The notes: generated from the sequence alone by a model not told the origin. A DNA stretch of 64,000 nt from Argopecten irradians (GCF_041381155.1 NC_091138.1:33163604-33227603), one strand, 5' to 3'; positions 30,714 to 44,900 are shown, counted from the stretch's first letter. Numbers and translations are program-made.

Positions 30714-32145
30714 AGGATGGTAAAGTAAGGAGAAAGAGACACATGTGGGTCGCCGGACCACCAGGACCCCCAGGCAGCACTGGTAAGTCCAACTAAATGC
30801 CATCTTAAAATTCTAAAATACATGTAATTCAAAATAATGTTTTGATTTCTACAACCTTTTTTCTCTCAAATGAATATGATAAATTTAATGAATGAAAAGA
30901 TCTAGTAAGTTCTGTTAAAATATGTAGGCTTTATACTTTGTTCATTCAGAATTTAATAAAAAGAACTTGAAAAATGTGTCCCTCGTGGTAATCAGTACCA
31001 ACTTCAAACAATTTTCTGGGTCTAAACAAAGCCTGGCATGCACTAAAAGTACATACACAGGAATTTCTGTTGTGAAATGACATTTTATAAAAAAAAAAAC
31101 ATAAGTGTATTTGATACCTGGTAATTTATTTTTAAGGCGAACCAGGACATCCTGGTCTTCCCGGTGCCGCTGGACCACAAGGAGAGACTGGATACCCAGG
31201 CTTTAAGGGTGAGCAAGGAGATCAGGGAGCGGGAGGCGAACAAGGAGCTCCAGGAGCGCATGGACCTCAAGGACCAAAGGGCGACCAAGGAGCACCAGGC
31301 GAGATGGGAGCTATGGGAGAGCAAGGCGAGAAGGGAGACACCGGGCCAGACGGAGAGCAAGGACAACCAGGTGAACAGGGTCAACCCGGACCAGCTGGAC
31401 CACAAGGACCTGTTGGCGAGCCAGGCCACTATGGACCACAGGGTTAGTATAAGTTGACACTGTATACCAAATGCCTGATGTCTGAACAAGTTATGTACAT
31501 CGTGTTGAGTACCATTGGGAGTACGCTCAAGAGGAATGAGGCATTTATCTTGATCAATATCTTGAATAGTATGTTTGAGCATAAATAAGACAGTTGAAAA
31601 CAAAGATTGGCAGTTCATTTTGTTGGGGTTCTTCAGCAGCTGTCTTGCGGATGAATGGATTGTCTTATTATATCCTCTACCTTAACATGTTGGTGATAGT
31701 TTTACTCTTCCTTGTCCTCCAATTAACAGATCAGTGATATAGTTTATTTAACATTCCCTCAAACGTCAGTCACGCTGTTTATTTTACTGGTCTCTTACCT
31801 TATATTTAATACTGGTAACATTTTGTCGTATGTTACTGATCTTGAATCTTTCATCCTTCAGGATACCCAGGAATGCCAGGAGAGCCAGGACATGTCGGAA
31901 TACAGGGATTCCCAGGAATGCCAGGAGAGGAAGGTCCAGCGGGACCACCCGGAGCTGTGGGTGAGGCTGGAGCCCCTGGAGCACCAGGACCCCACGGCCC
32001 ACAGGGACCAATGGGGGAGACCGGTCTCCCCGGCCGACAAGGAGTTCAGGGATACCCTGGTGCCCGTGGATCACGCGGAGCCCCGGGACAGGCATACGCT
32101 ATTAGATATAAGAGCGCGCCGGCTCCACGTACTACTAAGGGTTAA
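30714..32145 (+). CDS. Collagen-like unit C (5' exon not found)
   Basis: Three in-frame exons, 30714-30782, 31137-31442 and 31862-32145, have phase-1 GT-AG introns. The first encodes [18 protein letters not shown]: a furin motif RRKR directly before an aromatic HMW segment and the helix start. The second exon is 306 nt (34 triplets), the same size as exon 3 of gene A. The helix totals 63 uninterrupted triplets, then a 16-residue basic tail [16 protein letters not shown]. The start given is the acceptor of the first recognisable exon, not a start codon. No signal/coiled-coil exon was found upstream. C could be an alternative 3' part of gene B (exon 1 of B has the right phase), a gene with an unrecognised first exon, or a gene that has lost its 5' end. 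AATAAA motifs follow at 32148, 32159 and 32416. Confidence 0.82.
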
Positions 32146-32488
32146 ATAATAAATTTTAAATAAATCCATCACTATAGTCTGATAGAATGCTGTGTTATTT
32201 ATGGCGATAAGTTATATTCATCCCATCAGCCTAAAGTGATGGGCAATATAATATTCCAATTGTTATTCCGCGGGAGCCACGGTAGCCTGCATCATTCTAC
32301 ATCCTGATCTTAATGCAGCAAAATTGTTCATCTCATTTACATGATCTTAATTTTCAAACGATAAAAAGTGAAAGAGCGGTAATTTTTCAGGCTTGAACGG
32401 TGTTTGTGTAACACAAATAAAAATGCCTCGATACAATATACACAACTTCTTTGTTTTAATTTTAGTTTAGTTTTGATGATCCCTTTAG

Positions 32489-32698
32489 TACTGTATTACA
32501 TGAAATATTCGTGGGTACTTTGTTTCGTGGTTTGGAATTTTCAAATCATTTCATGAGTAGAAAAATTCGTGGTTTGTCGATAGAATAATGGTTTCAATGT
32601 TACGTAAAGCTTGCTTTGTTGTTTTTTATATTCGTGTTTCATGGTAATCACGAAACAATAAAATGTTCTACTCAACGAAAATTTCATGTTATACAGTA
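32489..32698. mobile_element. ACTGTA-type MITE abutting a pogo-like element
   Basis: TACTGTATTACATGAAAT on the left is inverted as ATTTCATGTTATACAGTA on the right. The interior has repeated ATTCGTGG/CGAAAAT blocks. The next element begins within 3 bp. Confidence 0.65.
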
Positions 32699-32700
32699 TA

Positions 32701-33095
32701 CAGTGACCCCTTGATAATCCGGAAACTTGAACCGCCAGCAAAAAAAATCCAGGGCCCAGTTGTTCAAAGGTGATTAGGCTAATCACAGTTTAACGACAAT
32801 TTTCAAATAAAAAAAAATCTGTTAGTGTTAATTTTACAAGATTCTATGAGATTTTAAAGAACTCTGTTCTTGGTCTACTTTCTAAGTTTAATAAAGATAT
32901 AATCATGGGTTTTGCAGTAGATAAGAAATGAAAAATTCCTATAATTAAGCTTATCACCATTTGAACAACTGAGCCCATGTTATTAAGAATTTCCTGGACT
33001 GGCTAATCCGTCTACTTAGACAATGGTCAAAGCCATTCTCCGACATCTTAATTGTATTCTGGACTATTGGCGTCCGGATTATCATTGCTCCACTG
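32701..33095. mobile_element. Non-autonomous pogo-like element
   Basis: Termini are CAGTGACCCCTTGATAATCC and, inverted, CAGTGGAGCAATGATAATCC, flanked on both sides by TA. The CAGT...ACTG ends with a TA target duplication are the hallmark of pogo/Tigger-type Tc1-mariner elements. No transposase frame. Confidence 0.75.
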
Positions 33096-33099
33096 TATA

Positions 33100-35330
33100 T
33101 AATTTTACAGACTTATAATGCAGCAAATTCAAACTACCAAAGTCCACATTGAGAAACGGATGTCTAGAATTGTGAATCCTTGATACTATATAGTCGGTCA
33201 TTATCGTAGCAAAAATATTTTTGCAACTTTGCTATTATCACAAATTTATCATCCATGAAATAATAACATATTGGCAAACCAAGTGGGCTCTCATGACCAG
33301 GTTAAATGTTTTAGAAATTCTATTATCCCAGTCAAACTCGCAAATTCTTTCCCTAGAAAAATATCGACTGTTTAATACTTAAGGAATGTGTAATAAATAA
33401 CTTCTTCAATTTATATAAAACTAATGGGCTACTGTTTTAAAGAAGCACATTTGAAACTTAATTCAATGGAATAGCTTGAATGTCAATTTCGCAAATCACA
33501 GTAGAAAACGTTAGCACATCATGCGACAGAATACCGACAACCAATTGGTGACAGAGAGACACATGATCTCCAAGTACATGATAAAGACCTGAATTAGCGC
33601 AGAATTGAACATAAATCTAGTACAGAGGATTCCGCTTCTTTGCATAGGGTATTTTCCAGAAGAAACAACCGGAGTATTCGAATGAACAATGATGACATTT
33701 TGCACCTCCGTTTGACACCTACTGATACATGTGAACTGGCAAATAGACATCGTTTCCTTCACTTGATAAATATGTACTATTATACAACTTCGTCATAAAT
33801 ATGTCCTGCACCAAGATGTCCATTTAATGGACAGACTATGAAGAATGTTTCTCTTCTAAAGGCTACTTAATCTAATCCATGTGTGTGAAACTGAGCTTTG
33901 TTTAAAAACCTAAGAAACGTAGCAATTGATACAATTTTGCTATAATATAACACACAATATGGCAAGGACACCCTTTGAAATATTTCTAGGCTGTCAAGTA
34001 AGAAATCCAAAAGGTTAATTTTCCTCAATGGAGATGCACTAATGCTATCACAGCCTTGCCGAGAGGAAAATATTTATTTATAATTTTGTCGCGTGATGAC
34101 TTTGAAGAATTGAGTTTTTTCATCCAATGACTTGGAAATCAGAGGTAATACTATGAGGCTATAGTGACCTCTCAAAAGGTCATAACAAGGTCATAATATA
34201 AATAAAGATGTATCAAATATCTATGCAAAGAGGAGTGATCAATTTATGCTTGTTTGGACCTATACTGCACACAGAACTTTGACTTAAACTAGGAATTCCG
34301 AAAGATCTACGAGTCCATGAATCGACCACTTTGAAACTCAAATGCAATTCTGGATGTTCTACATTGACATAATCTGTCATCTGTTCAGTTTCAAAATAAA
34401 TCATGCATAACTTTGGAAACAAACATAGGCAAGAAATGTGTTCATGTAGTTTCAGACCGATTACATCAGGGGATCTAATGAATGCAAACAAAATTTCTAA
34501 TATTTTGTAATCTGGACCTAGACATTTGACCTGCAACATTGAAAATACCGTTAACATACTTATTTTAGCAGTAGTTTTATTTTAGCAGTAGTTTTATTTT
34601 AGCAGTAGTTTTATTTTAGCAGTAGTTTTATTTTAGCGATTTTTCGCGCAGTCTTTGATACTCTAATTCAGGTATAATGCTAAAAAGAGTAATTCCGATA
34701 TCGAACCACCAAATTGCTCTAATTTTATGTCCTTGCTAAAAAAACACACTTTACAGTTTTTCGCATTTGTACTGCAATTTTAATGTACTACATTCAGTAC
34801 AATACATGTTCTCTTGAGTTGGATCTATGTTATCACATAAAAATGACGCCGGGATAGACAGAAGTGATAAAAGAACAAATTAAAAAGGGATTTCATTTTA
34901 CCTATTTCTATGTGACTCTTCCTACAGCTGGGTTGACTTGGTTCATTATTTACAGTTGTCTAAAGTGACTGACCTTTCACCATGGAAGGTTTCTGCAAAA
35001 TTTCAACAAATTTGGTTCAGTGGTTCTAGAGTAAGAGTCAAAATCAAAGTTATTTATCAATGCCTGACAACAAAAGGTGATTAGACTAGCTCACCATTAA
35101 GATCTAAAAAAAAGATCAGAACAAAATCAGGTTTCAACAGGAAGTTAAAAAGAAGTTTTGAAATATGACATGTTTTATATGATTCACAGAAGGTGACAAC
35201 AATAGATGGTGGCTGTAGAACTTTCTGAGCAGCAAAGTCTTTAATATATCAAGTAACCATGATTCAATTATAATAATTTATTGACATTTATAATTTTCCA
35301 CATCATGATTAGATAATGACAAATATAAAG
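33100..35330. other. Gene-free region downstream of unit C
   Basis: No gene seen. It contains an 18-bp tandem repeat (34561-34637) and diverged dispersed repeat sequence at about 34960-35120. Confidence 0.5.
34561..34637 (+). repeat. 18-bp tandem repeat, ~4 copies
   Basis: The unit TATTTTAGCAGTAGTTTT is repeated head to tail with no visible mismatch. Confidence 0.95.
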
Positions 35331-35530
35331 TACCATATTCGACCCAATAAGCGCCCATGTCCCTATAAGCGCCCCTCCCCCTTTTTGAGGCCTCAATTTC
35401 AATTGCCCAGGCATAAATAAAGACCAAAACTACATAAAACAGTGTAGATTTGCAATAATTCTGAATTATTAGCACCTGAAATTTTTATCATTTTTAAGCA
35501 CCCTGGGCGTTTATTGGGTCAAATATGGTA
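35331..35530. mobile_element. 200-bp MITE, TACCATATTCGACCCAATAA termini
   Basis: The left TACCATATTCGACCCAATA is matched by the inverse on the right (TTATTGGGTCAAATATGGTA). A second, more diverged copy lies at 47282-47525. Non-coding; lies just past the 3' end of PPAN. Confidence 0.8.
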
Positions 35531-35689
35531 ATTATATAAATCACTACTTACAATGAAAACTTCAACAAATTTACCCCGATCTTTTTACTTCAATTCTTTA
35601 AATGTGAATTTTCATTTCATTTTAAAGCTGGATTTCCTTATGGCATCCTGAACTTTGTTTTTTATTCTGTCTGTTGGTAGTTGTTTTTC

Positions 35690-35902
35690 TGTCAAACATT
35701 CCACTATTTCATTTTTTTTGGTCTTTGCCCTTGGTTTCCTATTAAATCTGTGCTTTACTTTGTATCTCTTCTTTTTTGTCACCTTACTTCAACACTGTTT
35801 TTGCATCTATCAAACATTCTGTTATTTCAATTTTTTGCCTTTGCCCTTTGGTTTCCTGTTAAATCCACGTTTTCCTTTGACTTTCTCCATTTTGTCACCT
35901 GA
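35690..35902 (-). repeat. Tandem duplication spanning the PPAN stop codon
   Basis: Two ~95-bp copies about 118 bp apart: 35808-35902 covers the last codons and stop, and 35690-35785 lies in the 3' UTR. Both contain GGAAACC, GGGCAAAG, TGAAATA and AATGTTTGA in the same order. The UTR copy is diverged and not translated. AATAAA on the minus strand at 35661-35666 may be the poly(A) signal. Confidence 0.75.
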
Positions 35903-38900
35903 CTTTGTCACTTTGTCACTCTTTGTCACTTTGTTTGTTTTTGTTTTTCCTGTAGTTTTCTGATCTACTTTCTTTTTCTTTTGTGGAGGTCCCGATGAAT
36001 CTATTTTCTTTTTCTTCTCTGGAGGTCCAGATGATTCTGAAGCCCTTCGTTTGGAACTTGTTCTAGAGAACAGGTCTGAAATATTATAGAGGTAACATAA
36101 GTAAAGCCAATTTTATGTAATGATTTAAAGGAAATGATGGCAGTCAGGCAGATAGCAAAGCTGCACTATAATACAACTTCAATGGTCATTCAGCCAGCTG
36201 AGCTAAAAATTGACATTACCGAGAGGGTATCCTTTCAGTAATTTTAGAGGAGTAGAATAATCAAATTTAATTGTCAAATTCAAAGTTTGCCACTTCTACC
36301 TACACTGATTTCTTATTGGTCCCGAAATAAAATATTATACTACGGCTATTTAACCTACATATATAATTTGAGAAAGATCCCTGGACTAATTTCGAAGAAA
36401 TAGTAGTTACAAACTCTCAAATTTCAAGATGGCTTCCTATTTATTTATTTTTGTTGTGATGACTCAGAATATGAGTTGAAACATTAAAACATTTCTCAGA
36501 ATTCAGAATTAAATGTATCTTAGTATACCATGTTTGACTGGTTTCCTTTCATATTAAAGTAATTGCCAATCTAATTAAAATCATACTTCCCCTCCACTAC
36601 GATACCCTACCCTACGCTCCAATGCAAATTAGACTTATAATTCTGCTCAACTATGATACTCTATAATACGCCCTAATACAAGATCTAACATTGCTCCGTT
36701 CGTGGTCACCTCAGCATGACCCCTATGGTTATCCAATCAGCATGTCTTTTACGAAATCTTCAGTGTGTTTGATTCTCTCGTATATACAGCAACTATCTAC
36801 ATAGTATATCCGGAGATGTTATGATTCTAGGCCCTGAGGTGACGAGGGCATTGTTATGATTCTAGTGTCGTAGTGAAGCAGAATTACAAGTCTAACTTTA
36901 ATTAGATTGAAATAATGGCCTACATGTATATGGACAGATATAAGATACCTAGCAGTATGGTGGCCAATATGATTACGAAAATTTAAAGTATCCCAAAAAA
37001 ATGATCGCCAATATATAAATGGGCAGATACTGTAAACATTGTGTTTGTGTTTCTTTTTATTCTACTACACAATAAATTTGTATATAAAAAGTTTTCATCT
37101 TTTTGGTTCCATTATCTACACAATGAAAAGTCCATGTTATAGAGTAACACTTGGTAATGCTGACCTGGTTCTGGGTCCTCTCCCACTTCCTGTCTGTAAT
37201 AATCAGCATCATCCATGTCCTCTTTATCTGCAAAATAAAAATTATCGGTAAGTGAATTTAAGTTCTGTATACCATCTCTCATGTATATTACTCAAAATAT
37301 CATATTGATACCCCATATGGTGACCATAAGGTTATGAAATTCAAAATTGTAATAAAGAATTCTTAATTTTAGTCAATACACCCTTTCTGTATAGGATAAT
37401 AAATCCCTTCCATTTTTCCCTTTTTCAAATGGAATGGTGAATAACAATGACTTTTAAAGATGCTCCATCGCCGACAGACCAAAAATGATATTCATCATTT
37501 GAACAATAATTGGTGTTTAATCGTGTATATAATAGTCTAATTAACACAAAAAAATAATATAAAATAATTTATTTTGCCTTTGGTACATGCGCATTCAGTA
37601 GTTCATTTCATATAGGATATAGTGGTACGGATTTTTTTGGGATGCAATTAATTATTTTTCATATTTTTAACTTGAAGTAAAATTAGAAGCTCAAACTTTC
37701 CAATGGTGGTAATGGTGTAAAGTAAGTAACTTTTGTAACTGAAGAAAAATACTAAATCGTCTGCTCGAGTTTTTAATAGTGAAAAAATACCATTTGTCAG
37801 CAGTGGAGCATCTTTAAGGTTGTTTTTTTTTTAAATTCATCCTTTTATGCATAGGATAATGTGGCCGATCCACTTTAGTAGAATTTGTCTTTTTCACAAG
37901 GAATGCAAAAAAAATAGTCAATGTCACTGAGCTTTGATTTTTTTTTCTTCTATTTAAGTCAATTCACCTTTTCTTTTATAGGATAATATGGTCTGTATAT
38001 CTTCAATTTTTTTTCTTTTTTTTTTTTCGCTTTTATAAGGAATGGAAAAAATAGTCCATAATAAGATGTAACACGACATACACCCTACCCTCTCTCCGAG
38101 TTACCAGGTAATTAAATATCAATTCACTACACACACAAACATATTTCATATAAAAAATAGTCCATAATAAGATGTAACATGACATACACCCTGCCCTCTC
38201 GCCGAGTTAATTAAATATCAATTCACTACACACAAATATATTACATACATATATAATGTTATTTTTTGTTTCAATTTTTCAATTAGGTTACACATACTGA
38301 ATAGCACTGAAACTTCAAAGAGGACTAGATAAATCTGGACATGTTTGATAAAAAGCTGCTGGAATTGTTCTCACCCAACACACTCGGCCTATACAGTACA
38401 CAGACACTTTAGGTTAGACACGGTTCATTAACACAGGATCTGGTAGGCAGCATACATATAGGGGTCTTCAACTAAAGGGCCATGTGTGCTGAGGTTGTGA
38501 TAAGTCTATCATACTAAGGCAAAGAGTTTACAAAGAAAAAGGCCCATTGGGCATTTAAAGTTCTAAAACATTAAAGACAAAATGATATTTTTACTAACTT
38601 ACAAACCCTTGCTGTCTGTCATTTTATCATATAGATATTCATAAAAAAAATCTTGGTTGTCCAAAAGTCTTACTTACAGGCTTTAGTACGGATATGTTTG
38701 AAATATGTGACCTTGAAATATTTGAGATGACATCAGTGTTTTTCCTGGGTAATTTGGGAAATTGCCACCTGGTGAAAATTGGGAAATTTTGTGCGATAAA
38801 AGTATACGTAGGAAATGAAAAATTGAAACGGTGTTTATGGAAATTTTGGAAAAGGTAAAAATAGACAATTATGCTTCTCTAAGAATCAAGTGTAAGAATG

Positions 38901-41900
38901 GATACTAAAATACGATGTTCAGACTTGGGATTTCCGGAATTTTTTAGTTTTGTTGCACAAAATACGCGTCAACTCACTGATTTGGGAAATTTAGACATAG
39001 ATTTGGGAAAAAATAATAAGAAATACTATTGGGAATGGGGCCTTATTTCGGCCCCAAATATATAGGCAGCAAAAACACTGGACATATTACCACAAGCCCA
39101 ACATCTTTGGAATTTGAGTTTGAATCCCATGTGCAGCAGTTTCCAGTACTGACTGCTGGTCAGTGGGGTTTTTTTTATGGGTACTCCAGTTTTCCTCCAC
39201 CAAGAAACCTGGCATGTCCCTAAATGACCTTACGTGGTCATGGGACATTAACTAATAAAACCAAACCATTAACCTTTATCCTCGTATGTCCCAATATCAT
39301 ATATGACAATTTGTCTAATTTAGTTTATTCCACTGGTAAAGTTCAGGTTCAAACTTCAAGACATATCTACCATGATTGTGCATAGCCAAGAGCAAACTAC
39401 TGGTATTAACTGACCACAGTAGACATTGCATACAGGTCACAATGATACAGCTATTCCATCTTTGATTAGAACTAGTCATCTTTGATATAAATCCAAATAT
39501 CAATGCAGGTGTTGAATGAATTATGGCTTTAAAATACAACATCTTTATACAGGAATGGTATCTAATTTCCTCCATACCTGACAGAGTTTTTCTCCCATAC
39601 TTGACAGTGTTATACCGCAGTTGTTAGGGAAAAGATAACTCTGTCTTTTACTGGGGTAGGGAAAAGACAGCTCAAGTACTAGACAATGATGTGACGTCAT
39701 CAATACATGCAGTGCTTATAGTCGGTGACATCATTACTTTTAACAAACTGTGACGTTCCTTTGATTGCTGCGCTTTGGAAAATTTTCTAAAAACTGCATT
39801 TTCATAATGTTTCGTGAAAGTATGGGAGAAAAAGAATCATACATGGGTCTATGTAAAGGAGAATGTCCGAAAGCTGTCTATTCTTTGAAATAATGGATTG
39901 GACAAGGCCGTAGGCCGAGTCCAATCCATTATTTCAAAGAATAGACAGCTTGAGGACATTCTCCTACTTAAAACATAACCCGCTCTTGCATCAACACATA
40001 GCATACTCTCGATAGATTTTGAAAGCTAACAATGCATGAGCAACCAGTCTGGAATGATATTGGACTGGTATAGGTAAGACTAGGATCAAAGTGTGTTCAA
40101 TCAACCATGACGATTTTTGGACAGGTAAAGGTAACAAATGTTATACAGTAAACCCCTCTAACTCGAACCCGGATTCCTCGAATACCCCCTATTCGTCGAA
40201 TTGGTCGTACGGTCCCGACCGTCTCTCTATATAATCTATGTAACAAAACCCCGGATAACTTGAACAGCTATTCGTCGAATACCCCTTATTCCTCGAACAG
40301 AAATATGTCCCCGTTTCATCAAATACATAGTATTTACCCATGTATTCGTCGAACAAGTGTTCGGCCCTTGAGATTATTTTACCTGTGTCACACCTGACTG
40401 CACCGACCGACATGGATAATTGCTCACGATTTTGTGTTTATACACTACTTGGCGTGTCAAGCCTTTAGGTAATGAAGAGATTAACGGTGCCATTATTACC
40501 TACCTACACGATCGCAAGTCGTTGTTTGATGCTAACTTTATTTAAATATTTCAGAAAAGGCATTAAGTTATTGATGTTTCTCTCGTAATAATCTTCACTG
40601 TAAATACTGTACGAAAATACGGAAGTTGTTGATCCGTGTTTATAAAAAGTACGCATTGTGAAATGACAAAAGAGGCGGAAGATATTGCTGACGTCCGCCT
40701 AATTATAAAGGTGTTTTTTTTTAATTTCTTTGTTAGTTTCATTCGACAGGCTAACACAATGTTATTTGCCGAAAGATGTAAACGATATCAAACGACATAT
40801 GCAAAGTACATTTTATCAGTGCGTTCTGTCTTTTCCCGTAAATTGTATTTTCTAACTAAATTTACTCGTAAATTTACTAAATAGACATCTATAAATATCA
40901 TTTCTTATGTCCGTACATTGACCTAGATGACGATAGCTTACTCTGATGTGAATGACATTTGATTTAGGGCTTTCTCGTAAGCTTTTTCAAACCCTAAATT
41001 TATGTTATTTTTTCAACTTGATATTGCTATCAATAAAAAACTTAAATAAAGAAATCCAAAATGCTGAAAGATAGGGTAATCAAAATGTCATTGCCGTGCA
41101 TTGTTTGTCATAGTTTGAAACCGGACGTTTTGACTGTCGATTGTGACCAACCTCGGATGAGTCGAATACCCCGTATTCCTCGAACTATTTACCTGGTCCC
41201 CTGCTGTTCGAGTTATAGGGGTTTTACTGTATATAGTATTTGCATGAGTATTTCATGCAATGTCGCTCTGTGACTTGCAACTGAGAGTTTTCAATTGCCC
41301 ATTTCTGAGGTGAAGTTTGAAGGGACAGCATGTCTGATTTCGATTCTAATGCGATTTTCAAAACCCAGTCAACATTTGTGGAGAAATTATCTACAGATCC
41401 TGATACCGATGCTGTTCTAAGTGATATATTAGACATGCAGGAAAATACGCAACCAAATTTTAATTTAAGAAACAGCATTTTTTCCGATATTTCTTCAGCC
41501 GACGATGAGAGTATTGTTCAATGCTCAATGGAAATGGAGAAAATGGACAGTCGTTTTAGAATTCCCTTAAACACTGTGGATCTACAGAATATGGTTGATA
41601 GTGGCAAGTCAGCAAAAACTGAGAACAAGACTCGCTGGGCTATTAACCTGTTTGCAAATTGGCAGAAGGAGCGCAAACGTGTTACGAAGAGCAAACAGTA
41701 TTCGAGTCCAATTCTGGAAATGAAAGATTCCCTCCTGAATGAAGCCCTTAGTTTCTTTATTGGTGAAGTAAGAAATGAAGCCGGCTCAGATTATAGACCA
41801 AACACCATGTATGAACTGTTAATATTGATTCAACACTATTTCCGCACCAATGGGAGATTCGTAAGCTTTTTAGACGACAAAACATTCTCCGGACTGAAAG

Positions 41901-44900
41901 CTGTTTTAGATTCTAAAATGAAGGAATTATCAAAAAAAGGAATCAATCTCCAGCGACGTCAAGCAGATATAATCACCCAAGAACAGGAGGAAAAACTGTG
42001 GACAAAAAATATTTTGGGTTCAGATAGTCAACTACTGGATACCATGATTTTCATGATAGGCTTGAATTTTGCTCTGCGAGCAGGTCAAGAACACAGGAAC
42101 TTGAGATATGGAGAACATTCTCAAATCTCAAATACTTAGAGTATACTGAAGATGTATCTAAAACAAACCGTGGCGGTATCATGCATAGAAAACTGGATCC
42201 AAAAGTTACACGGGCATATGAAAAATCAAAAGCAACCAGAGAAGTGCATCGTGAAACTGTACACAAAATTTATTGCCGCCAGGTAAGTTATAAACCATTC
42301 CCACCTCTCACTTGAAACCTGCAGTTTATTTCGTTTTTCAGTTTAATTCTAAAACGATTTAAAGTATATCATAATTATATAGCTGTAAATATTTGTTAAA
42401 ATGGTATGTTAACTCCTCCATCCTTATCACATACATATGTCACTATCCTAGATAAGTAATTATTAACTATTCTAAAAATTTGTAGTTAAATACATGGTTG
42501 AAATACATCTGCCTTTTGTTTTCAGACCTGACAACTGTAACAATGATGCCTTTTACCTCAGACCTAGGAAATACACTCAAGGAAATGTATGGTATCAGGA
42601 TGCGCCAGTTGGGGTTCACATCCTTCAGCAAACCCTAAAACGTCTATGTGAACAAGCTGGGTATCAAGGATTTTATACAAACCATTCTCTTTGCGCTACG
42701 GCTGCAACACGACTATATGGTGCCGGAATCGATGAACAATTGATTTCGGAAAAAACTGGCCACCAATCAAATGCAGTTCGTGCATACAAGCGCACTAGTG
42801 ACCAGCAGCAGTGTGACATTAGCAATATTCTTAGTGGAAATTCTAACAATGTCAAAGTTCCCAGATTGGAAAGTGCAAATGGAGGGAACACTGAAATAAA
42901 TATCGAGACCGGTGCTGTCAAGATACATGTTAAATACTATAAAGTGTTTGCTCAATATAAAAGCAAAATTGTCGGATTTAACTACATATGTGTTACTGTT
43001 GCAAATGCCATTGGATTATTAAAATATGGGTGTCCAGATTTTCGGTTTGGTTTATTTTTTCAGTTATACAAAAACTGTCCAAAAATCTAAAAATAATGGA
43101 CAGTTCGTATTAATAATGGACTGCTAACCGTAATAATAGACAGTCAGCAGTCCATTATTACATATAATGGACTGTAACAACAATGGATGATGTAATAGTT
43201 ATGTTTTAACAAGTGGACAGGGATATCTGACCAGCCAAAATCTTTCACTCGGGTTGAGATATCCCTGTCCACTTGACAGACCCATGTAAGATTCTATTAC
43301 TTGACAAGGTTAACTCGCGTTTGCCAGGGAAAATTTACTTTGTCTTTAACCTAGGTAGGGCAAAGACATCTCATACAAGCTTGACACAGATGTCATCGAT
43401 ACATGCGGAGATTATTGTCAAGGATGCCATTAATTATCAACAGTATAAAAATATTTCCTAATCTGATTTTTTTTTTTTAAATATATTGGAGAAAAATAAT
43501 CTTGCATGGTCTGTCAAGTGGACAGGGATATCTCAACTCTCGTGAAAGTATTTGGCTGGCCAACCCTGGGCAAGCCTCGGATTGACCAGCCAAAAACTTT
43601 CACAAGGGTTGAGATATCCTTGTCCACTTGACCGACCCATGTAAGATTCTATTAATCTATGAGTACATCACTTGACAGAATACTGACTTCTGATTCACTA
43701 CTATATATGCCACAATAGTACCCGCATCCTAAGGGGCTATTGAAGTTGTGTGATATTGAATATAAATCTGTTGTGATGTTACTACTGCATAATGTCATTA
43801 AATGGACCAAAATGTCAAAATGGTGGACATACTGTGATACATGGAGTGAAAACTCTCAAGTCACTTTTCTGCTAATTATAGCTTGTTCTACTTTTAATAT
43901 CTATGAAATGGATCTCATTTGAAGAATCACAAAAATTTGACGGCTTGATATACTGTGGCTATCATGCTGTGACAAGTTAAAATGATACTATTGCCCAATA
44001 GTATTGCCTTGTTATGGGATAATGACTGAAAAAGATGCGGGGCAATAGTGCCCTCTCATTCCTAAGAACCTTTAAAATGATACCTCATTCATCTTTACAT
44101 AAACACTGTACAGTCTGACCCGGATAAAATGAAATCCAGGGGACCCTATGAATTTGTTCATAATAAGCGGGTTTCAGTATAACCGGGTTGGCATTTTTGT
44201 AGGACATCTCAAGTTACTTCCCTTGTTAGACGTAGATCCGACCATCAACAACGACAACAAGAAAATCAAAACAAAATTCTATTTTAGTAAACAAATTTTG
44301 TAATCATTTGTTTTAATTTACATATTTTTTTAAAAATAAAATTGATTTCATTAAACACTTTTACAATATATTGTACCCTTGATACAGCAGTCTGTTCTCC
44401 AGTAAGCCTAATTGTCATTTTTGAATGAAATCGCTTATGCAAGATTGTCTCTTATTTGTCAACAAATTTGTTGCTGACAAATAAAACTATTGCAAGTAAG
44501 ACTGACAAAAATATTATCACTGACGTTTTGTTTTTGCTGAATGTACCTTCAAGTTGTTAGTTTAACTTAGCGATGCAGCAGTATCGTGCCTCAGCATTAG
44601 TCATGTTTTTAATTATCGTAGTCATCCTAGTCAATGTCGACGTTAGTACACAGATTTTACAATGTCGTGATCTGATAATGTTGTGGTTGTGATGACATTA
44701 TTTTCCATAGAAATGTAATTCTCTACCAAAATAACTACATTCCGAACCCATATTTTCCTAAGTTCCACCAATGGAATCACGTAATCTGGGTCATCGGGCT
44801 CGACCTCAACCCTGTCACAGCTTCTGTTTCCGTTTCGGGGTAAACTTTCAACTTTCACATGTCTCGATAATTCTACTTATTTGTTCAAAATCTCACTTAA

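Noticed and set aside
35655-35963. Plus-strand Phe/Leu-rich frame, membrane-like
   Set aside because: Antisense of the Lys-rich PPAN C-terminus and its duplicated copy.
40189-40413. Minus-strand 74-codon frame
   Set aside because: Lies in subterminal repeats of the pogo-like element; composed of repeated ATTCGTCGAA units.
44643-44858. Possible transposase remnant (MKVESLPRNGNRSCD...) inside a pogo-like element
   Set aside because: No helix-turn-helix or DDE motif visible in any frame of the element.
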